From assembly GCA_963756495.1 (NCBI GenBank), contig CAVWNS010000014.1:806001-870000 (forward strand): a DNA stretch of 64,000 nucleotides. The letters are read 5' to 3'. Positions 38,716 to 47,760 of the stretch are shown here, one piece after another. Position 1 is the first letter of the stretch; the number at the start of each line of letters is the position of its first letter. The position numbers were made by a program, and so were the translations under genes. The notes beneath the pieces were generated by a model. The model ran no database searches and was not told where the DNA came from. It worked only from the letters and a program-made list of their open reading frames with translations. Source of the stretch: DATFDN01 sp963756495 (lineage in GTDB: Bacteria > Pseudomonadota > Alphaproteobacteria > Acetobacterales > Acetobacteraceae).

Positions 38716-39675
38716 ATGCAGGACCATGCGCTGCCCGCCGAGTTCGCGCTGATCGCGCGCCACTTCCGCCCGCTGGCCGGGCCGGGCGCCTTGGCGCTGT
38801 CCGATGACGTGGCGCTGATCACCCCGCCGCCCGGCCGCGACCTCGTGCTGACGGTCGATGCGATGGTGGAAGGCGTGCATTTCCTGCCCGGCGATCCGCC
38901 GAACCTGATCGGGCGCAAGCTGCTGCGGGTGAACCTGTCGGACCTCGCCGCCAAGGGCGCCGTACCGCTGGGCTACCTGATGACCGTGTCCGCCCCGCGC
39001 GCCACGCCGGACGCGTTCTTCGCCGGCTTCGCCGCCGGGCTCGCGGCCGACCAGGCCACGTTCGGGATCACCCTGCTGGGCGGCGATACGACAACGACGC
39101 CGGGGCCGCTGAGCCTTTCGCTGACCGCGATCGGTCATGTCGCGACCCGGACGCTCGTGCGCCGCGCGGGCGCGCGTCCCGATGATGGGATTTGGGTCAC
39201 CGGCACCATCGGCGACGGCGCGCTCGGGCTGCAGGTCGCCAGGGGCAGCCTGGCGGACCCGACCGGGCACCTGCTCGACCGCTACCGCTTGCCTCAGCCC
39301 CGGCTCGGGATCGCCCTCGCCGGGATCGCCTCGGCGGCGATGGACGTCTCCGATGGGCTGGTACAGGACCTCGGACACCTCTGCCGGGCGGGCGGTCTCG
39401 CAGCCGAGGTCGAGGCCGCCCGCGTGCCGCTCTCCGAGGCAGCGCGACAGGCCGGGCCGGATTGGCTCGCGACCTGCCTGACCGGGGGGGACGATTACGA
39501 GCTGCTGCTCGCGGTGCCGCCCGCCAACATGGCGGCGCTGACAAAGGCTGCCGCCGCGGCCGGCGTGGCTGTCACGTGTATCGGGCGCTTCCGCCCGGGC
39601 CGTGCCGAGGTCATCGTGCGGGCCGCCGATGGCGCGCGCCTCGCGCTCGGCCGCGGCGGATGGAGCCACTTTTGA
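38716..39675 (+). CDS. thiL: Thiamine-monophosphate kinase
   Basis: Phosphorylates thiamine phosphate to thiamine diphosphate. 319 residues, PurM/AIR-synthase-like fold. Motifs: LSDDVALITPPPGRDLVLTV with DAMVEGVHFLPGD (Mg-ATP binding), NLSDLAAKGA, GGDTTTTPGPLSLSLTAIG, and the C-terminal AMDVSDGL and TGGDDYELLLAVP. Start ATG 38716 (MQDHALPAEFALIARHFRPL); no strong ribosome site is visible. It is followed one base after its stop by an MFS gene, so the two are likely co-transcribed. The TPP made here is the cofactor of the enzyme encoded at 58.8 kb, though there is no positional link. Confidence 0.92.
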   Translation: MQDHALPAEFALIARHFRPLAGPGALALSDDVALITPPPGRDLVLTVDAMVEGVHFLPGDPPNLIGRKLLRVNLSDLAAKGAVPLGYLMTVSAPRATPDAFFAGFAAGLAADQATFGITLLGGDTTTTPGPLSLSLTAIGHVATRTLVRRAGARPDDGIWVTGTIGDGALGLQVARGSLADPTGHLLDRYRLPQPRLGIALAGIASAAMDVSDGLVQDLGHLCRAGGLAAEVEAARVPLSEAARQAGPDWLATCLTGGDDYELLLAVPPANMAALTKAAAAAGVAVTCIGRFRPGRAEVIVRAADGARLALGRGGWSHF

Positions 39676-39676
39676 G

Positions 39677-40852
39677 ATGAACCGCAACGTGTGGCTGCTG
39701 TTCTGCTGTCAGGCGATGATGAACGCCGTGATGTCGGGGCAGGTCGTGATGGCCGCGCTGGTCGGTCACGCGCTCACGGCCGACCCAGCCCTCGCCACGC
39801 TGCCCGTGGCGATCCAGATGACCGCGGTCATGGTCGGCTCCATCCCCGCCGGCATGGTGTTCGCGCGGCTTGGACGACGGGCGGGCTTCTGGCTCGGCAT
39901 CGCGATGGCGATGCTGGGCAGCCTCACCTTCGGACTCGGCGTCTGGCAGCATAGCTTCCTGCTCTATTGCGTGGGCGCGGTGCCGGCGGGAATGGGGTTC
40001 GGCATCTCCCAGCACCTGCGCTTCGCCGCCGCCGAGGTCGCGGCGCCGGAGGCACGCCCACGCGCCATCGCGCTGGTGATGACGGGCGGCGTGGTGGCCG
40101 CGGTGATCGGACCGGAGATCGTCAAGCGCAGCAACATGCTGATTCCCGACCACCAATTCCTCGGCACCTATCTCTGCCAGCTCGCCCTGCCGGTCGCCGC
40201 CGCCGTGCTGCTGACCGTCACCGCCCTGCCCAGGGTGGAGGCGCGCCGCGGAATGCCGGTGCCGCTCGCCGCCATCCTCGCGCGCCCGACCTTCATCACC
40301 GCCGCCGTCAGCGGCATGGTGGGCTACGGCGCGATGAACTTGGTGATGACCTCGACGCCATTGCAGATGCTGGCCTGCGGCTTCGGCGTCGGTGCGTCGG
40401 CGGACGTGATCCGTGCGCACTCGCTGGCGATGTTCCTGCCCGGCTTTGTCACCGGCCGGCTGATCCAGCGCGTCGGCGCGCACCGTGTGATCGTGGCCGG
40501 CGCGGTACTGATCTCGCTGTGCGTCGTCGCCAACATCAGCTTCGCGCCGCTGTTCGGCACATTCATCCTCGCGCTCGTGCTGCTGGGGGTCGGCTGGAAC
40601 TTTATGTTCGTCGGCGCGACGGCGCTGCTGACCACGTGCTACGTTGCCGAGGAGCGGGTGCGCGTGCAGGCCACCAACGATTTCCTGGTGTTCGGCACGA
40701 CCGCCGTCACCGCGTTCGCCTCGGGCGCGCTGGAGACCACGGCGGGCTGGGGAACGCTCAATCTCGCGGTCATGCCGGCGATCATCGTCTCCCTTGCGCT
40801 GGTGACCTGGCACTGGGCGAGCCGCGCGCGCAGCCCCGCCCCGGCGGAGTGA
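39677..40852 (+). CDS. MFS transporter
   Basis: 391 residues, about 12 hydrophobic helices, inner membrane. The loop 2-3 motif is GMVFARLGRRAGFWLG. Conserved-looking stretches include VGYGAMNLVMTSTPLQML and GVGWNFMFVGATALL. It resembles uncharacterised MFS proteins of proteobacteria; substrate unknown. ATG 39677 starts one base after the thiL stop (tgagatg), so translation is probably coupled; a role connected with thiamine transport is a guess from position only. Confidence 0.82.
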   Translation: MNRNVWLLFCCQAMMNAVMSGQVVMAALVGHALTADPALATLPVAIQMTAVMVGSIPAGMVFARLGRRAGFWLGIAMAMLGSLTFGLGVWQHSFLLYCVGAVPAGMGFGISQHLRFAAAEVAAPEARPRAIALVMTGGVVAAVIGPEIVKRSNMLIPDHQFLGTYLCQLALPVAAAVLLTVTALPRVEARRGMPVPLAAILARPTFITAAVSGMVGYGAMNLVMTSTPLQMLACGFGVGASADVIRAHSLAMFLPGFVTGRLIQRVGAHRVIVAGAVLISLCVVANISFAPLFGTFILALVLLGVGWNFMFVGATALLTTCYVAEERVRVQATNDFLVFGTTAVTAFASGALETTAGWGTLNLAVMPAIIVSLALVTWHWASRARSPAPAE

Positions 40853-40870
40853 TGCCGCCGGGGCCTGCGC

Positions 40871-41764
40871 TCACGGGGCCGGATACGCGCTGCCGTCCTC
40901 CTCGCGCGCCGGATGCCCGACGTAATGGCCATGGCGGGGCACCGCGATGCTGTCGAAATCTTGGGCGAGCGCATGCAGCGCGTGCCGCAGTTCCTGCCCA
41001 TGCACAGCCGGGCCGTGCCCGGTCACCGCGAGTTCCGGCTCCAGCTCGGCGAGCTTCTGCACGGAGACGCGCGCCCTCTCCCAATCGGGGGTGAAATACA
41101 TCGGCGGCCCGTGCAACTCCGCCGGCTGTGTCGGCGCGGCCGCCGCATAGGCGGATTCCTGGCGCGTGGTGATGAAGGCATCGCCCACGACCATCGAGCG
41201 GTCCTCCTCCCGCCAGAACGAGACGTGTCCCGCCGAATGGCCGGGCGTGTGCAGCCAGCGCCAGCCGGCGAGGTGCGGGACAGCGCCGTCCGCCGGCAAG
41301 TCCTGCAAACGCGCGCTGACATCGATCGGGCCGCGCGGGTAGAGCGGCGAGAGCAGCGACATCAGCCCGCCGCCGACGCTCGGGTCCGGGCGCGGATAGG
41401 CGGCGCGGCCATCGAGATACGGCCGCTCCAGCCGGTGCGCGTAGATGGGCGCGTCCCAGCGGTCCGACAGGTCCTTCAGCGTGCCCACATGGTCGAAATG
41501 CCCGTGCGTCAGGATGATGGCCGCCGGACGGGCGCCGGCGCCGAACCGCTCGCCGGCGGCGGACACGATCAACGGCCCAGTGCCGGGCACGCCGGTGTCG
41601 ATCAGCACCCAGTTGCGGTCGCCCGCGCCGGGCCTGCCGATAAAGATGACGTTCACCATCAATAGCCGGCGATAGGCGACGTCCGTGGCGATCTCGGTGG
41701 TGCGCCCGTGATCAGCGGCATGTCCGGCGACCGCGTCGCTGTCCAGCGGTATCTGCTGCGCCAT
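40871..41764 (-). CDS. MBL-fold metallo-hydrolase
   Basis: 297-residue metallo-beta-lactamase-fold hydrolase with a complete binuclear zinc site: THGHFDHVG (HxHxDH), HTPGHSAGH, VVGDAF and a terminal VTGHGPAVHG. No signal peptide. Glyoxalase II, lactonase and sulfur-dioxygenase relatives share these motifs; the insert between metal ligands (FTPDWERARVSVQKLAEL) is typical of general MBL hydrolases. Substrate unknown. Convergent with the MFS gene on its left. Confidence 0.88.
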   Translation of the reverse strand: MAQQIPLDSDAVAGHAADHGRTTEIATDVAYRRLLMVNVIFIGRPGAGDRNWVLIDTGVPGTGPLIVSAAGERFGAGARPAAIILTHGHFDHVGTLKDLSDRWDAPIYAHRLERPYLDGRAAYPRPDPSVGGGLMSLLSPLYPRGPIDVSARLQDLPADGAVPHLAGWRWLHTPGHSAGHVSFWREEDRSMVVGDAFITTRQESAYAAAAPTQPAELHGPPMYFTPDWERARVSVQKLAELEPELAVTGHGPAVHGQELRHALHALAQDFDSIAVPRHGHYVGHPAREEDGSAYPAP

Positions 41765-41956
41765 TCCGTCACTCCCCTGTGTGATTGCCGCGCGCCTGCA
41801 TGCTTGCTCGCTCTAGCGTCCGCGCGCAGGTCCGGCGGAAGCGATCGTCGCACCCGCCGCTGGCTGTCTCATTCCCGGTTCCAACGCCACTCTCCCGACG
41901 CCGGTTCCTGCCGAGGTCGGACTCCGGCCTGGCCGACTGCCAGGGCCGTCACCCGC

Positions 41957-44900
41957 TCAGCCGGGCTCCTCCAACACGGCGAGCACCCGTGCCAGGCGTG
42001 CGTCCGGGTGCGGTTCGGCGATCTCCAGGATCAGCCGGTCGCGGCTCCAGTGCAGGGGCGTGCCGTCGGCCAGCCGTGCGGTCAGGTCCGCCACGTCGGC
42101 ATCCTCGCGCGGGGTCAATGCGACCGCAGCGGGACCCGCATGGATCGCGGCGATGCCGTGCGCGTGGCAGGCCAGGCGCAGGCGGGCGAGATCAAGCAAC
42201 GCGCGGGTCGGGGCGGGCAGCGCGCCGAAGCGGTCCTCGATCTCCTCGGCCAGCGCCTCGATCACGTCCGAGCGATCGGCACGGGCCGCGCGGCGATACA
42301 GCTCCAGCCGCAAATCCGGCTCCGGGACCGTGTCGGCGGGAATGTAGGCGGCGGCGTCGATGGCGATCGCGGGGGTCCACTCCGGCGCCGGCCTTCCCTC
42401 GGCTGTCGCCAGCGCGCGGGCGAGCAGGTGGCCGTACAGCTCGCTGCCCATCAGGCGGATATGCCCGGCCTGGCGCTCGCCCAGGATGTCGCCTGCCCCG
42501 CGCTGGTCGAGGTCGGCGGCGCTGACCGCGAAGCCGGCGCCCAGGCTGTCGAGCGCGGCGAGGCGCTTCAGCCGCTTGCGCGCGGGCTCGCCGATGGGGT
42601 GCGCGGGATCGGTGAGCAGGTAGGCGCTGGCGCGCGCGCGTCCGCGTCCCACCCGCCCGCGCAACTGATGAAGCTGGGCCAGCCCGAACCGGTCGGGCCG
42701 CCAGACCAGCATCGTGTTGGCGTTGGGGATGTCGAGCCCGGCCTCGATGATGCTGGTCGCCAGCAGCACGTCCGTGCGCCCGTCGGCGAAATCGAGCATC
42801 ACGCGGTCCAGCGCCTCGCCGCGAAGCCGGCCGTGCACCTGGGACACCGTCAGCTCCGGCACCAGCTCGGTCAGCCGCGCGGCCATCGGCGCGAGGTCCT
42901 CGATGCGGGGGCAGACGACGAAGCTCTGGCCGCCCCGGCGCGCTTCGCGCAGCAGCGCCGCGCGCACCACCGCGCCGTCATAGTCCACCACGAAGCTGCG
43001 CACCGGCTGGCGGGCGACCGGCGGGGTGGTCAGCAGGCTGACGTCGAACAGGCCCAGCAGCGCCGCCTGAAGACTGCGCGGCAGCGGCGTCGCCGTCATG
43101 GTCAACGCATGCACCCCGTGCCCATCCGTCCCGTGACGAAGCGCGTGCAACGCCCGCTTGTGCGCGTCGCCGAAGCGCTGCTCCTCGTCGATGACCACCA
43201 GGCCCAGCCTGGCGAACGCGACGCCCGCGCCGGCCAGGGCGTGGGTGCCCACCACGATCCGCGTCTCGCCCGAGCGCAGCCCGGCGAGGGTCGCCCGCGA
43301 TTCGGCCGAACGCGCAGAACGGATCAGCGAGCCGATGCCGAGCCCGAGTCCGCCGAGACGGCGGCGGAACGTGTCCAGATGCTGGCGGGCGAGCAGGGTG
43401 GTCGGCGCCGCGAGGGCGACCTGGAACCCGGCCAGCGCGGCGGCGGCGGCGGCGTGCAGCGCGATCTCGGTCTTGCCGAAGCCGACATCGCCGCAGACCA
43501 GCCGCTCCATCGGCGTGGCGCGCGCCATGTCGGCCAGGGTGGCATCGATCGCCGATTGCTGGTCCTCGGTCAGGGCGTACGGGACCCGTCGCGCGAAGCG
43601 GTCCAGCGCCGGGCGATGCGGGGCGATGGCGGGCGCCTTCACGGCGGCGCGGGCGCGCTGGCGCTCGGCGATCCCGGCCGCCATCTCGGCGATTTCGGCT
43701 TCCACCTCCGCCCTGCGGTGACGCCACGCCTCGCCGGTCAGCCGGTCGGGCCCGGCGGCGGCCTCGGCTGAGCCGTAGCGCCAGACCTGTCCGGCATTCT
43801 CGGCGCCGATCAGCAGCCGCTGGTCGGCCGCGAACTCCAAGGCCAGGCACTCGCGCGTGCTGGCTTCCTCCTCCAGCAGGGTCAGCGCAGCGAGCCGGGC
43901 AAGGCCATGCTCGCGCTCCACCACCAGATCGCCCACCCGCAGTTCGTCACCGGCCAGCGCTGCCTCGGCACGGGCGACGTGCGCGCGCGGGATCGCGGCC
44001 GCGCCTGCGAGCACGCTGCGCGCGCCTAGCCGGAATCCCTCGGTTAGCGGCAGGTCCAGCAGCCCGATCCGCCCGACCGGCACATCGAGCGCCTCCTGCC
44101 AGGAGCCCAGCCGTTCCGGCGCCGGCCGCAGCCGTCGGTGGAGCTGGTGGGCGAGGGCGGCGATGTCGGCGCAAATAATGACCGCCTGGCCTGCCCCGGC
44201 GCTCGCCGAGGCGTCGGCGGAGAGGGCAGCGGCGGTACGTGCTGACCCGCCCTCCAACGGTTCCAGCACCGGCGTCCCTTCCGTGGGGACGAACGCCGCC
44301 ACCGGCCGGTCGGCGAGCGCGGCCGACACCTCCTCGGCGCGCAGGTACAGGCGATCGGGCGGATCGATGTCGGCCACGGCGTCCGCCCGGCCGAGCAGCC
44401 GCCGCGCTTCCCACGCATCGGCGATGGTCGCCAGCCAATCGGTTATCCGCTCCTCGGCGCCGGCTTCCAGCGAAACCAACGTGTCGGGCAGGGCGTCGAA
44501 CAAGGTTTCCAGCGCGCCCTCGGGCAGCAACCGGTCGGCGACCGCGCCGACCTGCTCGCCGGGCATCGCGAAGCCCTCCGTTGCTGGCGATAGGATCAGT
44601 GCCTGACGCGTGCCGATGCTGCGCTGGTCCACCGGATCGAACGCGTGCAGCGCGGCCACGTGGCCGGCGTGCAATTCCAGCCGGACCGGGCGGGCGGCGC
44701 CGGCTGGGAAGATATCGGCCGCGGCGCCGTGCAGGACAGCCTCGCCGGGTTCGTCCACCCGCTCCTCGAAGCGATATCCGAACGCCTCCAGCGTGGTGTG
44801 CAACCATTCGGGCTCGACCGGATCGCCGACGCTCAGCCGAACCCGCCGCGCGGCCAGCCGCGCGCGCGGCGGCACGCGCTGGAGAAGCCCCGCCGCGCTG

Positions 44901-45244
44901 GTCACGATCAGGCGCGAACGGACGGGCGCCTCGGCCATCCGGGCGAGGCCCGCCACCCTCGTCCCGGTCACCGCCCGGCTCGGCCGTGCCCGATCGTAGG
45001 GGAGCGAGTCCCAAGCGGGCAACTCGATGACCTCCAGCGTCGGGGCGAAGCCGCGCGCCATTGCCGCGATCCCGACGACCGCGCGCTCGCGTCGCGTGAC
45101 GTGCAGCAGCCCGGCCGGCAGTCGGCCCGCCCAGTCGGCCAGCAGCAGCGCGAGCGCGCCTTGCGGCGGGTCGCGGAACAGCGCGCGGCCGCGCGCGATC
45201 GGAGGCTGTGGCAGCGCGGCGGCGCACTCGGCGTGTTCCAGCAT
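41957..45244 (-). CDS. mfd: Mfd-like DEAD/DEAH helicase (transcription-repair coupling factor family)
   Basis: 1095 residues. In order: UvrB-like N-region (ALALLLADWAGRLPAG; LITDWLATIADAWEARRLLG), an RNA-polymerase-interacting CarD-like domain (DLVVEREHGLARLAAL, about residues 440-500), and RecG-like helicase lobes with Walker A GDVGFGKTE (about 585), DEEQ box VIDEEQRFGDAHKRAL (about 685), TATPLPRSLQAALLGL, VHGRL, and TRG motif LAQLHQLRGRVGRGRA. The C-terminal TRCF domain follows. Mfd displaces stalled RNA polymerase and recruits UvrA. Many residues differ from the family consensus (for example EREHGLARLAAL where VHVDHGIGRFVGL is usual), so this could be a second, diverged copy; the symbol is tentative. 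Start ATG 45244. Confidence 0.82.
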   Translation of the reverse strand: MLEHAECAAALPQPPIARGRALFRDPPQGALALLLADWAGRLPAGLLHVTRRERAVVGIAAMARGFAPTLEVIELPAWDSLPYDRARPSRAVTGTRVAGLARMAEAPVRSRLIVTSAAGLLQRVPPRARLAARRVRLSVGDPVEPEWLHTTLEAFGYRFEERVDEPGEAVLHGAAADIFPAGAARPVRLELHAGHVAALHAFDPVDQRSIGTRQALILSPATEGFAMPGEQVGAVADRLLPEGALETLFDALPDTLVSLEAGAEERITDWLATIADAWEARRLLGRADAVADIDPPDRLYLRAEEVSAALADRPVAAFVPTEGTPVLEPLEGGSARTAAALSADASASAGAGQAVIICADIAALAHQLHRRLRPAPERLGSWQEALDVPVGRIGLLDLPLTEGFRLGARSVLAGAAAIPRAHVARAEAALAGDELRVGDLVVEREHGLARLAALTLLEEEASTRECLALEFAADQRLLIGAENAGQVWRYGSAEAAAGPDRLTGEAWRHRRAEVEAEIAEMAAGIAERQRARAAVKAPAIAPHRPALDRFARRVPYALTEDQQSAIDATLADMARATPMERLVCGDVGFGKTEIALHAAAAAALAGFQVALAAPTTLLARQHLDTFRRRLGGLGLGIGSLIRSARSAESRATLAGLRSGETRIVVGTHALAGAGVAFARLGLVVIDEEQRFGDAHKRALHALRHGTDGHGVHALTMTATPLPRSLQAALLGLFDVSLLTTPPVARQPVRSFVVDYDGAVVRAALLREARRGGQSFVVCPRIEDLAPMAARLTELVPELTVSQVHGRLRGEALDRVMLDFADGRTDVLLATSIIEAGLDIPNANTMLVWRPDRFGLAQLHQLRGRVGRGRARASAYLLTDPAHPIGEPARKRLKRLAALDSLGAGFAVSAADLDQRGAGDILGERQAGHIRLMGSELYGHLLARALATAEGRPAPEWTPAIAIDAAAYIPADTVPEPDLRLELYRRAARADRSDVIEALAEEIEDRFGALPAPTRALLDLARLRLACHAHGIAAIHAGPAAVALTPREDADVADLTARLADGTPLHWSRDRLILEIAEPHPDARLARVLAVLEEPG

Positions 45245-45285
45245 GCCGGAGCCGAACGGCGCGGGCGGGAGCGGGTTGCCTGGGT

Positions 45286-46500
45286 TCAGATGCGGCGCCA
45301 GAGCGGCCAGGTCAGCGCCATGGCGACCAGCCCCTCGATCCCGGTCACCACCGTCGCCATGGGCGCGCCCAGCCAGTCGGCCAGCAATCCAATATGCACG
45401 AAGCCGATCGGGCCCAGGCCGATGCAGACCGACAACACACCGAGCATCCGGCTCCGCATCTCGGCCGGCGCGAACAGGTAGACGAGCGTCGCCTGCATGA
45501 TGCTGAAGCCCGAACCGCCGATCCCCTCGGCCAGCAGCGCGCCCCCGGCGGCAAGCGGGCTGTGGAGGAGCGCGAACACGATGATCATGACCAGATAGGC
45601 GATCACGCCGCCGACATAGGCCGTCCGGAAATGCGGCCGGCGCACCAGCAGCGCGATGGCCATGGCACCCAGGAAGGCGCCGACGCCGTCCATGCTGGAC
45701 AGCAGGCCGGTCCGGGCATCGCTCAGGTGCAGGGTGCCCTGGGCGATCACCGGGACCATGCTGGTGAACGGCCAGGCGAACACGTTGTAGATGACGGTCA
45801 CGACCAAGGTGCCGACCAGGCGCGGGTCTCCGCGCACCGCCGCCAGACCTTCCGCGACGCGGGCGAGCACCGAAGCCTGTCCGGCGACGGGATGCAGGTT
45901 GCGGTAGCGCAGCAGCAGCGTGGCGGTCAGCGAGGTGGCGTATAGCAGCACGCTGGTGGCGAACACGCCCGCGATGCCGACCGTCGCCAGCATCACCCCG
46001 CCCACCGCCGGCCCCAGCATCCGGCTGCCGTTGTTGGACGCGACGTCCAGCGACATCGCCGCGCCCATCCGCTCGGCCCCGACCACCTCGCCGATGGCGA
46101 CCCGGCGCACCGGGTTGTCGGCCGCCCAGCCGATGCCGTTGACGAAGCAGGCCATCATGATGTGCCACACGGCCAATCGCCCGCTCCAGGCCAGCAGCGC
46201 GAGCGCGCCCGAACTGCCCGCCATCATCGCCGTGACGATGACAAGCGCGGTGCGCCGCTGCATCCGGTCGGCCGCGACGCCCAGGAAGGCGCCGAACATC
46301 CCCATCGGTAGCAGCCGCAGCATCTGCGTCATGGCGACGAGGAACGCCGAGCCGGTCCGCTGATAGACGAAGAGCGCCATCACCAGCGTCTCCATCCAGC
46401 GGACCGAGAACACCGTCAGCCCGGCGTACCACAAACGCCAGAAGTCGGCGCCCCCGAACGCCCGGGCCGGGCGATGGGCGCGCCGAAGCGCGAAGCTCAT
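45286..46500 (-). CDS. MFS transporter, EntS/MFS_3-like
   Basis: 404 residues, about 12 helices. The start at ATG 46500 (MSFALRRAHRPARAFGGADF) is set by homology to family N-termini and weakly by a GGTGA sequence; the frame stays open upstream to 46584. Features: FWRLWYAGLTVFSVRWMETL in helix 1, GAFLGVAADRMQRRTALVI (loop 2-3 motif), PVRRVAIGEVVGAERMGAAM. Proteins of this type export siderophores or drugs; substrate unknown. It lies 41 bases upstream of the Mfd-like gene on the same strand. Confidence 0.82.
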   Translation of the reverse strand: MSFALRRAHRPARAFGGADFWRLWYAGLTVFSVRWMETLVMALFVYQRTGSAFLVAMTQMLRLLPMGMFGAFLGVAADRMQRRTALVIVTAMMAGSSGALALLAWSGRLAVWHIMMACFVNGIGWAADNPVRRVAIGEVVGAERMGAAMSLDVASNNGSRMLGPAVGGVMLATVGIAGVFATSVLLYATSLTATLLLRYRNLHPVAGQASVLARVAEGLAAVRGDPRLVGTLVVTVIYNVFAWPFTSMVPVIAQGTLHLSDARTGLLSSMDGVGAFLGAMAIALLVRRPHFRTAYVGGVIAYLVMIIVFALLHSPLAAGGALLAEGIGGSGFSIMQATLVYLFAPAEMRSRMLGVLSVCIGLGPIGFVHIGLLADWLGAPMATVVTGIEGLVAMALTWPLWRRI

Positions 46501-46627
46501 GTTCACCGGGCGGACGTTCCTCGTGGACTGGCTTGGTCCTGTTATGCACCAATCCTGCCGGGCTGCCGGCCTGCTCGCAAGCAAGCGGGCGACCGGCTAG
46601 GCTCGGTGCCTTGAGGCGGAGGTCTGC

Positions 46628-47605
46628 ATGGCGCGCAACATCGCGGTGGGCGTGGGGCTGGCGGAATACCCGTTCGCCACCGGCGCGGGCTTCTGGCGCT
46701 GGATCGATCTGTGCGAGGCGGGCGGGATCGACAGCTTCTGGCAGACCGACCGGCTGGTGAGCCGCCACCCGATCCTGGAATGCATGGCCGCGCTGGCCGC
46801 CGTCGCCGGGCGCACGCGGCGGCTCAAGGTCGGCATGAACGTGTTGTCGCTGGCGATGCGCGACCCGCTGCTCGCCGCCAAGCAGTGCGCCACCATCGAC
46901 GTGCTGTCGGATGGGCGGATGTTGCCCGGCTTCGGCATCGGCAGCCCGCTCGCCCCGGAGTGGAAGGCGCTCGGCCTCGACACGCGCACGCGCGGCGCGC
47001 GCACCGACGAGGCGCTGGATGTGATCCGCCGCTTGTGGACCGAGGAGCGCGTCGATTTCACCGGCAAGCACTTCCGGTTGGACTCCGCCGCGATCTCACC
47101 CCGGCCGGTGCAGTCCGACCTGCCGATGTGGCTGGGCGGCGGCAGCGAGGCGGCGATCCGCCGCACCGCCCGCTTCGGCACCGGCTGGCAGGCCGGGCCG
47201 GAGACGCCGGCGCAGGCCGGGGCGGTGATCGCCGCGATCAAGCGCGCCCTCGCCGAAACTGGCCGCACGATCGAGGAGGACCACTACGGCGCCGGCATTC
47301 CGTTCCGCTTCGGCAGCCCCGATGACCCGAGCCTCGCCTCCGCCTACGACGCCTACCGCGCCCGCACCGGCCGCGAGCCGGGCGGCTATTTCGCCGTTGG
47401 CAATGCGGCAACGATCGTGGAGCGGATCGGCGAGTACGTGGACGCCGGCGTGTCGAAGTTCATTCTCCGCCCCGTGGCGCGCGACGAGGCCACGATGCTG
47501 GAGCAGACCCGCCGCCTGATCGAGACGGTCCTGCCAGAAGTGGCGGCACGGTGGCCCAAGGCGGGACGGCCAAACCTGTGGTCGCCAGCCGTGTCGGGCG
47601 GGTGA
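46628..47605 (+). CDS. LLM-class flavin- or F420-dependent oxidoreductase
   Basis: 325-residue TIM-barrel enzyme of the bacterial luciferase superfamily. Motifs: DSFWQTDRLVSRHPILECMA, RRLKVGMNVLSLAMRDPLLAAK, DVLSDGRMLPGFGIGS, GARTDEALDVIRRLW and the RPVQSDLPMWLGGGSEAAIRR segment. GGAGG at 46618-46622 supports ATG 46628. Whether the cofactor is FMN or F420 cannot be told from sequence; F420 genes are not in the window. Divergent from the EntS-like transporter. Confidence 0.88.
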   Translation: MARNIAVGVGLAEYPFATGAGFWRWIDLCEAGGIDSFWQTDRLVSRHPILECMAALAAVAGRTRRLKVGMNVLSLAMRDPLLAAKQCATIDVLSDGRMLPGFGIGSPLAPEWKALGLDTRTRGARTDEALDVIRRLWTEERVDFTGKHFRLDSAAISPRPVQSDLPMWLGGGSEAAIRRTARFGTGWQAGPETPAQAGAVIAAIKRALAETGRTIEEDHYGAGIPFRFGSPDDPSLASAYDAYRARTGREPGGYFAVGNAATIVERIGEYVDAGVSKFILRPVARDEATMLEQTRRLIETVLPEVAARWPKAGRPNLWSPAVSGG

Positions 47606-47606
47606 T

Positions 47607-47739
47607 CTGTCCACCAAGGATTTTGCGTCGGTGGGTGTCTGGATCGGGCTCAATGCCGGCCCGCTGATCGAGTACCTGGGAGGGGCGCATCGACACGGTC
47701 GAGCTGGCAGGCCGGCTCCGCAAGCCGCTGGCTCCCTGA
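47607..47739 (+). other. Possible coding remnant with one +1 break
   Basis: In the 155-base gap after the LLM gene, frame 47607 reads STKDFASVGVWIGLNAGPLI and continues EYLGG; after one extra base near 47682 it reads RIDTVELAGRLRKPLAP then TGA at 47737. The composition looks protein-like, but there is no ATG and only a GTG at 47631. It may be the last piece of a lost gene, or chance. Low confidence. Confidence 0.2.
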
Positions 47740-47760
47740 CGCACCTGCGCCGTCCGCGTT

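Noticed and set aside
41708..43771. 687-residue plus-strand frame under the Mfd-like gene
   Set aside because: Shadow; Arg/Gln/Gly-rich without a domain.
45304..47071. Upstream extension of the Mfd-like frame to 47071
   Set aside because: It would run antiparallel through the MFS gene's own frame and the LLM gene; homology begins at 45244.
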